Below are positions 55,131 to 64,000 of a stretch of 64,000 nucleotides of DNA, one piece after another. The stretch is from Paraphoma chrysanthemicola (lineage: Eukaryota; Ascomycota; Dothideomycetes; Pleosporales; Phaeosphaeriaceae): contig JAGMWG010000017.1 in assembly GCA_020744225.1 (NCBI GenBank), positions 620,001-684,000 of the forward strand, in the 5' to 3' direction. The position numbers and the translations under genes were made by a program. How positions within the stretch are numbered: the stretch's first letter is position 1; each line of letters opens with the position of its first letter. The notes below the pieces were generated by a model. The model was not told the DNA's origin. It worked only from the letters and a program-made list of their open reading frames with translations, and made no database searches.

Positions 55131-56862
55131 TTACACTCTCAGGCTCCCTACATTCGCCGCCAGCCAATCCGCCGTATCGCTCCTAAAATTATCATCCAGC
55201 AACCCATTACTATTCGCCCCAAAGTTCATCAACTTGTTGCCACTACTCCACTGCGGCCAATTCGGCAGCGTACTTCCGGAGTTCGGATCAAGATTATACA
55301 CAAAATTAAAGTAATACCCGCGGATCGACTTGGCTGCATTGTTTGGCAAGATTCCATAGAACACCTGCAGCAAGTCTGAGCCGTGGAATGTCCCAAGAAT
55401 AGGTGTACCATAGTTGTATGTCGCCAGGTATGACCAGCTTGGTACGCCGGGATTCACAGCAGTGGCAACTTTAAGGAATATGCGGCGGGTAAGAGTGAAT
55501 GTAATGTCGCCAAGGATAGCGCTGACGCGCTTAAATTGCGGGTATAGGTTGTTCAAGATGCCAGTGCGGAAAGGCGAGCCGTCTTCAAGAGAGTTTTGGT
55601 ATGTTCCAACCAATTGGTTGATTTGCGACGTTGTTGCCAGATTGAAGAAAATGCTAGAAAGGTATTCTGAAACTTCGGCAGTGGTGGTGAGATTTGGTGT
55701 GAAGAGGCCGAAGAGCGTGCCTTCGTCTTCTTGGTCGCCGACAATGAAGGGTACCTTGGCGTATTTTCCATTGAGAACGAGTTGTTCTGGGGACGCGGTA
55801 ATGGTTTTACCGTCTGGGCGGGGAAGGTACGAGAGATTAACTGTGAAATAGGAAAGGATCCCGGGGACAGTGTTGCAGGCTTGGAGGAATTTATCGTATG
55901 GTGTTGTGCGCAGGCAGGAGAGGGTATTACTGGAGCTGGCGCAACCGGCGGCTTCGACGACCTTTATCATGTCAGTAAGTACTGCGAGAGCTCTGAAGAA
56001 AGCTTACCCTATCGTAAATTGCCTGTGCCTTGCCCGAATCAACGGGCTGAGCGGGAACAATTGATCCGGAGTTCATGATGCCACCGCGGAACAGCGGCTT
56101 GCCCTTGTACGTGTTGTCGCCATCGTAAAGCAACATCTGGTCCATGACGGAAATACTACCTGCGCTTTCGCCCCATATAGTGACCTTGTCCGGATCGCCG
56201 CCAAACGCTGCAATGTTGTCCGCAACCCATTGCAGACCAAGTCTTTGATCCAGAAGTCCCAGATTCGCTGATCCGTCAGCCAGAATCTCTTTCCCGGGCA
56301 TGAAGCCGAAACCTCCAACGCGGTAGTTGACTGCCACGAAGATGATGGGTTTTCCTTGAGCCACGGACTCAGCAACCAGGGATGTGCCATCGTACATAGA
56401 AGTGGCGCCGAGCTCGAAGCCTCCACCAAAGATCCAGAAAAGAACAGGTAGCTTCGCATCTGCCTTTGTTCCAGCTGGTCGCTGTACATTGATGGTCAAG
56501 CAGTCTTCGCCGGAGTTAAGCACCGTTTGGAAAAGTGGCGTGTTGAGAAGTGTTCCCAGTACAGCAGTTGGAACGTTGTTGAAGTCTGTACTAAAGAAGA
56601 ATTGAGGGCAACCTCTGGGAGAAGCTGCACCATCGACTTTACCGACAGCGGAAGTGATCGGCTGTGGTGGCTTCAAACGCAGCTGGCCAACGGGGGGTTG
56701 GGCATAAGGAATGCCGTTGAAGGTCTCAACACCTGATCCTTCCTTACCGGCGACGGTCGCCTGGGGTGAAGGTGCGATGACAGTCGGTGCAGCGCGCTTG
56801 TCCAGTTGCGCTGGGGCCGCGAGAACCAGAGGAAGTAAAGTGAGAGCAGCGATGAGCTTCAT
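55131..56862 (-). CDS. Secreted type-B carboxylesterase/lipase
   Basis: An alpha/beta-hydrolase that cleaves carboxylic esters outside the cell. Two exons (56008-56862 and 55131-55961) join in frame to 561 residues, normal for the family. A signal peptide (MKLIAALTLLPLVLAAPA) is followed by a Lys-Arg processing site. GVETFNGIPYAQPPVGQLRL is the classic entry motif; SGEDCLTINVQRP is signature 2. The oxyanion loop reads FWIFGGGFELG. The nucleophile is Ser233 in TIWGESAGS. The acid is likely the Glu in GDQEDEGTLFG and the base the His in GTFHGSDLLQVF. It resembles Candida-type lipases/cholesterol esterases, but the substrate cannot be decided. Confidence 0.93.
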
Positions 56863-58929
56863 GGTGTATTTGATGACCCGGTCTCTTGTTCGAGCTGAAG
56901 TTGCGAGGACGCCGATGGTAGCGACTGAAGATTAAATGAATATATATTTCCAACTCTTTATACACCCTGATGAAGCTTTCACAAGCAAGAAGCCATTGTA
57001 CCACAAACTTCCCCGCAAAAACGCTCGGTGAAGGACAATTCGAGAATGTCCAGGTGACTGGTACCTTTACAAGTAGGAATACAAGTCTCCGTGCTTGCAG
57101 CATACCCATGTTCAATATGCCATCCTAGTAATCCTAGAGGCGCAGATCGTTCTCTATCCGGGATACACCTTAGTGAGCATTCCAGCAGCCCTATGATAGT
57201 GGCGTTTCTTACATTGCCAGCCAATCAGAATGTACCTCGGAGGACTTTAGCCAGGGGAACATGGTCAACTGAATGTGGAGCCAAGGACGAACGGTGCGTA
57301 GGCGCCTTGGGCATAGTGGGCGCTTGCTTGCTAGTTCGTGGATGGTCATGAGGTGCAAGTGGAAGAACATCGGCGCATTGCGCGGACGAATCGCGCTGTC
57401 GCGTGCCTAGATATTCGATGATTCAGGTTAGTTGAGCCATGCCATTTCTGGCTAGGTCGTTCGTCGTTTTTCTCCTTCGATACTTTGGCGCCCTGACGAT
57501 CGTGATCTTGCACGGTCTCTGGACCACAACAATCAAACTCTAAAGTTTCGCTCGCGATGACGACACGACACTGCGAGGTAATATAAAAAGTGCCGACGCG
57601 CGGCGTATTCCCGTACGGCTCCTAAGGATCCGGACAAGTACTCGCGACTTCGTTAGACCTTGTACTTTCGCACGGAGAACTTCCGGATTCCGTTGGTATG
57701 ATCTTACGAAGGGCCGGAAATGTTGCCGTTCAGGGGGCGATTGCGGGGATAGAAACGCGGGGTATCGATAATGTATTTTGATATCTTTGGAGACAATTCC
57801 TCATCTTTGGGCTGCACTTCGTAAATCAAGATGCTCAGCCTCGGCATGCAGCGATCGACGAATCAGGTCTTCGAATATATGTTTCATGTGAACGCCGAAT
57901 GGGATGTTGCGACACGCAGGGCTGACAAGAATGATCTACCCCAGATTCTGGACGGCGACGGTGCCCGTCAACACGAATCCGAGAATCCCTGCACCTTGCC
58001 TTTCGACCTTCAGCGCAAATTGTACTCTGCCATTCTCATGGAAAGCCTGCTGAAAATCGGTGATGGCACGCGAAAGAAACGGGCGAAAGATCAGAAGAAG
58101 AAGCTATCCCGGAGTATCTGCGAACAAGCACTGAGTCAAGCCGTCTGTGCGGGAGCAGGCATGTTCAATAAACATCCGAGAATTGCCGCTCGCCCACGTG
58201 GCTGCACCGAAAAAACATCTGGGGTATAACAATGGCCGTGAGGCTAGACTTATCACAAAGCACAATCTTTGATCCGCACTGGGCTTTGGGAGGAATTTTT
58301 TCGTAAAGAATCTCAGTTATAGATCACTCGAACGGACGCGAAAGAGAAGCATCAACGAATGCAAGCTTTGACAAGAATTGCTACAGAGTCCATACCCGGG
58401 CCATGCCTAGAATGATAATCTTGACACATGAAAGATTCATGCTCCCGTTCTCCCCCCTCGAAAACCCAGTGAACCGAACGATACGCTTGGTATGCAGATC
58501 GCTGCGGCATGTCCCTTGCTAGTGCTTCGTACTTCTCGTCACTGTAGATCCTTTTTCCGGGAGACGCGCTCTTAGTCAAACTCCTGTCCTCAGGCTTCCT
58601 GCCCATCTTCAGACATCTCACTGGCCGTTCAGACAGGGTTATCGAACACCTGTTGACGAAATAGACACCTAACAATTGAGGCAAAAATGCGAGGCGATCG
58701 ATGAGAGCCGTGTATGTACGCCGTGGATGAGATTGTAGTCAGAGTGTGCATTATGTACCAATGGTGGTGGATGCGGGATGTTCGAATGACGATTGATTTC
58801 GATGCTGCTCCTCCGAATGGCTCCGGCTACAATCACAGGTACAAAATCGCTCATGAGTGGCGCAATGGGTGGTGCATGGCTCGATCCCGCCCCTCCGTCT
58901 CAGGTATTTTCAGCTCCAGTCACGCAGGA
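56863..58929. other. Gene-poor stretch
   Basis: About 2.1 kb. A TATA-like TATAAAG on the minus strand about 100 bp upstream of the esterase start is the only element I would mark. An open frame at 57831-58229 (+, 132 codons, basic middle) has no recognisable domain and is probably chance. Confidence 0.45.
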
Positions 58930-59241
58930 CTAAGATAGCACATCTGCGCCGCTGCTTGTAAGGGACGACCAATAGGGCGTGGATGAAGATGCAGCCGCAT
59001 CTTTGCCTGTGCCAACGATACCCGCCCTCAGCAAGAGGAATGCAACTAGGCCCATTGGAGTGATTGTCACGAGTACCCCAACACCTAGGCCTGCTTTGAC
59101 GCCACTTGATAGTTCACTGCCACCAGTATCGCTGTTGACACTGCATGTGCCAGTATTTGAGAATTGGCCGAGGCAAAGTAGATATGAGCTGGATATAACA
59201 TCGGAGCATACTAGGCTAGGATGTAGTAATGAATTGAACAC
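58930..59241 (-). pseudogene. Possible relic of a secreted/membrane-anchored protein
   Basis: The open frame ends with GSELSSGVKAGLGVGVLVTI and a hydrophobic stretch (TPMGLVAFLLLRAG), then a short polar tail to the stop. Ser/Gly linkers of the form SSGxKAGxGVGV directly before a single transmembrane helix are typical of fungal cell-surface proteins. No matching extracellular domain or signal peptide is evident upstream. It may be the 3' exon of a gene I cannot assemble, or a remnant. Confidence 0.3.
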
Positions 59242-60830
59242 GATGAATATTTCACCTACTGCCCACGATATATCATGTGTCTGCTAGATACACTGTACAC
59301 CCCGGTAACAGATGTGCGAATGTTATATACGCATCTACATCGTTGCTGGCAGACAATATAGATCACGGGCACGATCATATGGGATGATGGGCGAGAAGAC
59401 TGTCAAAAGGACGAGGCCACGATCGCTTGATGCTATAACGCATAAGTTCCTCGGCACCAAGGAGACATACAATGAGCATGTGACGCGACTCTATCTTCAG
59501 GAGCACATCTGAATCCGACGGAACAGCCCGTGTCCCCATGTACGTTCTGAAGCAGGCATCCGCACTGGAGCAACAAACATGCCGTCCATAAGCTGGATAA
59601 CGACTAGCATCCATGGTAGCGGCCCATTACTGTCTCTTCACTGTGTCGTATTAACAGTGCAATAGAACGCGTCTCCACAATCTTGGATCTCAAGACAAAG
59701 TTTCACGGAGCCCGTCCACGATATTCCTCGGGCATGGTTCGGTGACACTCTAGGCGCAACTCAAGTCGACACCGGTATAGGAGGAGCATATTCTGAGGGT
59801 TGATTTATGGTAGAGTCGGAATAAGCGTCGTGGTGCACGGGAGATCGCGATGGTACAACCAGTAGACACTCATTGTGCGATTAACATTTGCGTCGAGGCC
59901 TAGAAGAGCATCTGCGAAAGAGGGCCGGTCTGGAACCATCTCGAGTATTTCTCGTCAAAGTGTGCTGAGCTGCGCAGCAACACTGATCGGCCAGCTCGAA
60001 CCCTCCCACATTCCTTAGAAACACCAGCTTGGTTCTTGATGAATGCTTATGAGCCTGTCCAGTCTGGGATATACACTAGGGAGATACAGAAGTTATTATC
60101 ACAGCGTGAAGACATAGTCTCTCCAAGCGATAGTGCGCCATACCATGGTAGAATGGAGTGACTACGTCTGCCGAATGTTGAGGTGGGGAAAACCCTGCAT
60201 AAACTTCATTGCTACCTGGATGGACGCCAATTGAACACACTCCATGAGAGTGCCATTTCCTGCAAGCAATTACTTTGCATGATGTGTCACTTGCAAAGGC
60301 GTGGATCTGACACCTCACGTTCCTACCTAACCGAAAGGCTGCGAAATACTCCGATCGAGGACGTATATGTTTTGGTCACGATTGTATGACGGTCATTATT
60401 TATGCGCTGCGCAGATATACGGGCATGATCCATTTTTGATACTGTGCGCATGGGCTATAGGTGGTGGCTAGGGTAGTGTTGGCAGCTGGTCCTCTTATCA
60501 GAAAGCCTGTGAGAAACAGGTACGAGAGATCGATGTAGCCTGCTGGCAGATCGCGATTTATTCGTCGACAGAACGATCTTAGCGCGGGATTTCTCTCACC
60601 TCAACTTCAATTTCTCCAGGCCTTTGGTCTTTCCTCTCCTTTTCTCTATATCCTCTGGGCTATAGATCAGGCATCTTCTTGTCTTGACCAGCAGCCATCG
60701 TCGCATTTGTGAGATTCGCACGAAAATCGCCATCTTGCGGTACATTCACATGCCGCGCTTCTCAGATCGCAGCTCGCTCCAGTAAGCTAATAAGTACATT
60801 TAACAGTGCTACAATACTAACATAATCAGA
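59242..60830. other. Gene-poor stretch
   Basis: About 1.6 kb without a recognisable gene, repeat or RNA. The right end holds the BTB gene's promoter. Confidence 0.45.
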
Positions 60831-61574
60831 ATGGGCACTAAAGTGATTGCGGTCCGCGTCGGCCCTGAGCCAAAACACACGGACTTCAGCGTCCATGATA
60901 ATCTCCTCCGCCTCTTTTCGCCTTTCTTTGAAGCAGCACTTGGTCGCGATTGGAAGGAGTCTCAAGAGAGAATTGTCAAGCTCCCCAATTGCAATGTGCA
61001 TGCGTTCCGCGTATACTTTCAGTGGCTGTATACTGCTCAGCTGCATACGAAGTTCCAATTCAACCAAACATCACCCAGTGATGGCCAATGGGAGTGGGGC
61101 AACCTTGTCAAAGCGTACCTGCTGGGTGACTACCTCCAAGACATCGACTTCAAGGACTCTCTAATAGACACCATGATCGATTGGGCCAATGAAGCTACGC
61201 GAGAGTGCAGCAACGCGCCTGCTCACTCATCGGTCGAGATATTCCAACACACCAAGAGCACCTCGCCGCCGCGCTGGATCTCTCTTGACTTCACCACGTG
61301 GCGTCTCACTAACAGTTTCCCTGTGTCTATGACCGAGTACCAATTTCTGTCTGACTTCCTAGTGACGGTGGTGACTACCCTTACCGAAACCATTCGCACA
61401 AACAAGATTGTTCGTCCACCATTCCTCGACAAGCGGCTCTGCCACTATCACTGTCATGGTGATCGTACATGCTACAAGGATAAAGACAAGTCTACGCGTG
61501 AAGAGATGACTACCTTTGAATTTGTGGATAGTTTTGCGATGCTAAACCCAACTAGATCCGTGGTGACGTGCTAG
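60831..61574 (+). CDS. BTB/POZ domain protein
   Basis: BTB domains mediate dimerisation or link substrates to Cullin-3 ubiquitin ligases. Single exon, 247 residues. Residues about 5-110 carry the BTB pattern: VIAVRVGPEPKHTDFSVHDN, then LLRLFSPFFEAALGRDWKES, RIVKLPNCNVHAFRVYFQWL and LVKAYLLGDYLQDIDFKDSL. Fungal genes of this compact type (BTB alone, no Kelch or MATH) are numerous and variable. The C-terminal half has a Cys/His group (RLCHYHCHGDRTCYKD) that might bind metal. No specific role can be assigned. Confidence 0.85.
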   Translation: MGTKVIAVRVGPEPKHTDFSVHDNLLRLFSPFFEAALGRDWKESQERIVKLPNCNVHAFRVYFQWLYTAQLHTKFQFNQTSPSDGQWEWGNLVKAYLLGDYLQDIDFKDSLIDTMIDWANEATRECSNAPAHSSVEIFQHTKSTSPPRWISLDFTTWRLTNSFPVSMTEYQFLSDFLVTVVTTLTETIRTNKIVRPPFLDKRLCHYHCHGDRTCYKDKDKSTREEMTTFEFVDSFAMLNPTRSVVTC

Positions 61575-61928
61575 AACAGTTGCGCACGATTGTTTGAGCT
61601 CGTGTCAATTTGCACGGATGGATCGATGGATGTTTCAGACGCGATATGCTGTCGTGTGGGTGGCCAGGACCGATGCGTATGTCCGCTAGACTTTCGATTC
61701 TTGTCCAATATTACTTCAATTAGTACTCCAATCCTCTCGCCAGACCAAGAAGATTGTAATTGGTGCTCAATGTGAAACGCCTTGAAAAAATAAACGCGCT
61801 AGATCACGTCAGCACGTGTTATTTAACTTCCTGGTTCGCCAAGCCGGTGCCGCAGCTCACCACCTCACCCCAGCCAGCCACCTCAAACGTGTCAAGATGT
61901 GCAACCTTCACCCTCGCCGCAACCCACC
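61575..61928. other. Intergenic
   Basis: About 350 bp; promoter of the next gene with a CACGTG site near 61812. Nothing else. Confidence 0.45.
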
Positions 61929-62999
61929 ATGATTCTTCGGAAACCCTCGTGGTTCGCACTTCTGGCCCTATCGCAAAATGTCATTGCGCAGATTGCACCA
62001 GAAATCACCACCGTAGCCCCAGGCTACAACCTGATCGCCAAGCTTCCCTGCGTCGGCTGCCCATTTATGTACCAAGACACATCCGCCGGACAATATGGGC
62101 CATGGATAACACGAGAAGATGGAAATGCTCTGGTAAGACAGCATGGACTTTTAATTAACCCTTTTAAGATCCAGCGTGCATTCGGTCTGACTAAATTCCA
62201 ACAGCTCCTCAACATTTCCCTTCCCTTCGACTCTGCCTATCTAAGCATCAATAATGGACCTCTTCTCTCTTCGTCAAAGTCCACGCCCATCATCTATGCA
62301 CCACAAGTCCTGCTCGATACTTCTGAATCCGATTTGAGCAGACTAATTGAAACGGACCAACTCGACGCTCCAGGTGGTGCTTCTTTCGGCCTTTCATACG
62401 TGTACTCGCTCCGACGCCTCGCAAAGTCCCAGGCCCTTCTGTTCCAATTCGACGTCTTGCAACTTTGGACGAAATTGCCTGGCTCAGATTTCACGTTCAG
62501 ATTGCGCAGCGATGAGCAGAAGGTGCTTGAAGTTGTCTTACTACCGCGACCAGTCCTGTCTCCTGGCGATCCTGGTCATGCGTTTGAGATTGTGAGGGCA
62601 GAGTTAGTACCTAGGTTGAAAACAACTCGCGCGAAGAATGTCCAAACGATGAATTTTGATGAGCACGACTCGCACGGCAAGATTGGGACGCCATCACACT
62701 TACTCTCCACCACGTCGGATTCGCTTCTAGAGCACATTACCTCTGGTGTCTGGAGCTTGTTCATTTTTATCCTGGCGCTCATCGGGCTGTTTGTTGTGTT
62801 GTGCCTGTTCTGTATCTTTGGGTGTGGGTGTGGAGCAGACGAGTATGAGAAGGCGCAGACAGGGAAGAAGAGAGGTAGCAGAAGGCAGGGGAGTTGGAGT
62901 GGAAACGATGTGGAAAAGGCGAAGGGGAAGTTCATGAGTGCAGAGGAACTGGGAATTAGGAGTGCGGGAAGGGTGGTGGGCGTCGGGAAGAGTGATTGA
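61929..62999 (+). CDS. Secretory-pathway single-pass membrane protein, unknown function
   Basis: I do not recognise a named function. Two exons (61929-62132 and 62205-62999) join to 332 residues; the 72-nt intron (GTAAGA ... CTAAATTCCAACAG) is in frame and stop-free, so an unspliced frame also reads through. The ATG at 61929 starts a signal peptide (MILRKPSWFALLALSQNVIA). The lumenal part has a CVGCPF motif near residue 46 and a strand-rich middle. A transmembrane helix at about 251-275 (SLFIFILALIGLFVVLCLFC) is followed by a Cys/Gly turn and a basic cytosolic tail. The pattern recurs in filamentous fungi as an uncharacterised type I membrane protein. Confidence 0.8.
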   Translation: MILRKPSWFALLALSQNVIAQIAPEITTVAPGYNLIAKLPCVGCPFMYQDTSAGQYGPWITREDGNALVRQHGLLINPFKIQRAFGLTKFQQLLNISLPFDSAYLSINNGPLLSSSKSTPIIYAPQVLLDTSESDLSRLIETDQLDAPGGASFGLSYVYSLRRLAKSQALLFQFDVLQLWTKLPGSDFTFRLRSDEQKVLEVVLLPRPVLSPGDPGHAFEIVRAELVPRLKTTRAKNVQTMNFDEHDSHGKIGTPSHLLSTTSDSLLEHITSGVWSLFIFILALIGLFVVLCLFCIFGCGCGADEYEKAQTGKKRGSRRQGSWSGNDVEKAKGKFMSAEELGIRSAGRVVGVGKSD

Positions 63000-63588
63000 T
63001 ATGGGCTAGGCATAGCACGAGCGTGGTCACAGAGAAGGGAGGGTTTGAGCTGACAGAGTTCTTAGGGCAGATCTGACTGTGTACAGCATCTCGTGCCTTA
63101 CTGCGAAAATTCTCATTCATCGTCTCTCAGTTGTTTCATATTTAGAATCGGGTTGCATTGCGCAGAGCACCATACGGGTCCAAGCACGTTAGATGCGCCT
63201 CTAGCTGGATATGTGCGAGAAGAAAAGTGAGTGTCTGACGATTGACACTAAACGTCAGAGACAACAAGCGTGAACTGTGCATCCCTTCTGTAGCCCACCA
63301 TTCGCTGAGATGACGACGCCATAGTTCAGTATCTCGAAAGTCGATGTTTGCCAACATCCATGCTCATAACGCAAGTACCCGTACACTCGCCCATGCCTGC
63401 GACTACTTCCGACTCACGAACTTTCCTCGCGGACCTGTCTCAGCCATGACCACCACAGAAGCAAAATAATGGCTATATCTGGACATTTCACACGCAGCTT
63501 CCCATCCTTCGTGTAACCTCTCTTCCCGCATCCCCTATCCCATCCATCGACATCGATCACGCACATTACCGCGATCGGCAATCCTACG
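63000..63588. other. Intergenic
   Basis: About 590 bp; terminator of the membrane protein and promoter of the next gene. Nothing recognised. Confidence 0.45.
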
Positions 63589-64000
63589 ATGTCTCAGCCA
63601 AATGCGCCGTACATGAGCGCTGATGCCGATCCGTTCCTGCCGGCAGTCGATATTGGACTGGAAGAGTACTCGCAAGAACAACTTGAGGAACTGTTTGGGC
63701 CAAACAAGGCAAATCATCCGGTATTCGAAGCGCCCGTGGACGATGTTATGGATGCCTTGTCCTTTGAACTCGACGAACAGGATGCTTCTCAATACCGGAC
63801 TTCAACCATTCCCAGCAACATCTCGACGCCGAATTTTGCATCGTATGGGTCTGATCCGAGTCCAGCAGTTTATTCGCATCCTCATACGGCGGCCAGTTCT
63901 CCTCAAGCATACCCGCTCGAACATCACTATCAACAAGCACACCAATACCATCCTCATCACTTGTATCAGCCACATATACACACACTCACGAACCACCATC
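63589..64000 (+). CDS. N-terminal part of an unrecognised protein (runs off right edge)
   Basis: An open frame from the ATG at 63589 runs without a stop to the window edge (137 codons). It starts MSQPNAPYMSADADPFLPAV and continues acidic (LEEYSQEQLEELFGPNKANH). It then becomes rich in Ser, Pro, Tyr, His and Gln (HHYQQAHQYHPHHLYQPHI), the composition of a disordered regulator N-terminus. A transcription factor or other nuclear protein is likely by composition alone. No domain is inside the window, so I give no name. Confidence 0.65.
   Translation, partial: MSQPNAPYMSADADPFLPAVDIGLEEYSQEQLEELFGPNKANHPVFEAPVDDVMDALSFELDEQDASQYRTSTIPSNISTPNFASYGSDPSPAVYSHPHTAASSPQAYPLEHHYQQAHQYHPHHLYQPHIHTLTNHH

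Noticed and set aside
57831..58229. 132-codon plus-strand frame with a basic middle.
   Set aside because: No recognisable domain or codon bias, and it lies in a gene-poor stretch; not strong enough to call a gene.
1..64000. tRNA, rRNA, intact transposons with terminal repeats, CRISPR.
   Set aside because: I looked for cloverleaf landmarks, long terminal or inverted repeats and regularly spaced repeats and found none convincing; a covariance-model scan would be decisive for RNA genes.

Overview
The window is nuclear DNA of a filamentous ascomycete (Pezizomycotina, with a Dothideomycete-like character; the class is inferred). The evidence is many genes with short introns of about 45-80 nt, GT-AG borders and CTAAC-like branch sites, interleaved genes on both strands, and fungus-specific families (HET, Zn2Cys6, NACHT-C2H2, DHA2 MFS). 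I rebuilt exon borders by hand from reading frame, splice signals and family similarity. Protein lengths come from exon sums that close in frame.

Layout. 0-31 kb is mainly conserved housekeeping sequence. It holds the 5' part of ARP2 (-), RPL5 (+), an MHP1-like leucine-rich protein (+), a HET-domain protein (+), a membrane protein (-), a small tubby-like protein (+), a HAD-family protein (+), an arrestin-like protein (-), a Zn2Cys6 regulator (-), a DHHC palmitoyltransferase (-), a GT25 glycosyltransferase (+), a ROG1-type lipase (-), the REX3 RNA exonuclease (+), the KEOPS subunit PCC1 (-) and a small mitochondrial-looking protein (+). At 31.1-32.9 kb a divergent pair of coding frames is each interrupted by two in-frame stop codons.

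34.8-45.1 kb looks like a small metabolic or detoxification cluster without a backbone synthase, now partly decayed. It contains a CYP68-like P450 (+) with a GC-AG intron, a FAD monooxygenase pseudogene (-), a regulator with a C2HC finger plus a Zn2Cys6 cluster (-), a DHA2 MFS exporter (+) and an NAD-dependent epimerase-like gene (-) with a 4-bp frameshift in its Rossmann motif. The regulator and exporter share a divergent promoter with a perfect CGG-N9-CCG palindrome. Next to it is a Rad5-like SNF2 helicase gene (-). A diverged copy of its 3' end lies between the P450 and the dead monooxygenase, so part of the locus was duplicated.

49.4-54.5 kb is one nine-exon NACHT/STAND gene ending in C2H2 fingers. 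A secreted type-B carboxylesterase (-) follows, then about 4 kb with no convincing gene apart from a possible membrane-anchor relic. After that come a BTB protein (+), a secreted/membrane protein of unknown function (+), and the 5' end of an unrecognised gene (+) that runs off the right edge. No tRNA, rRNA, CRISPR or intact transposon was recognised.
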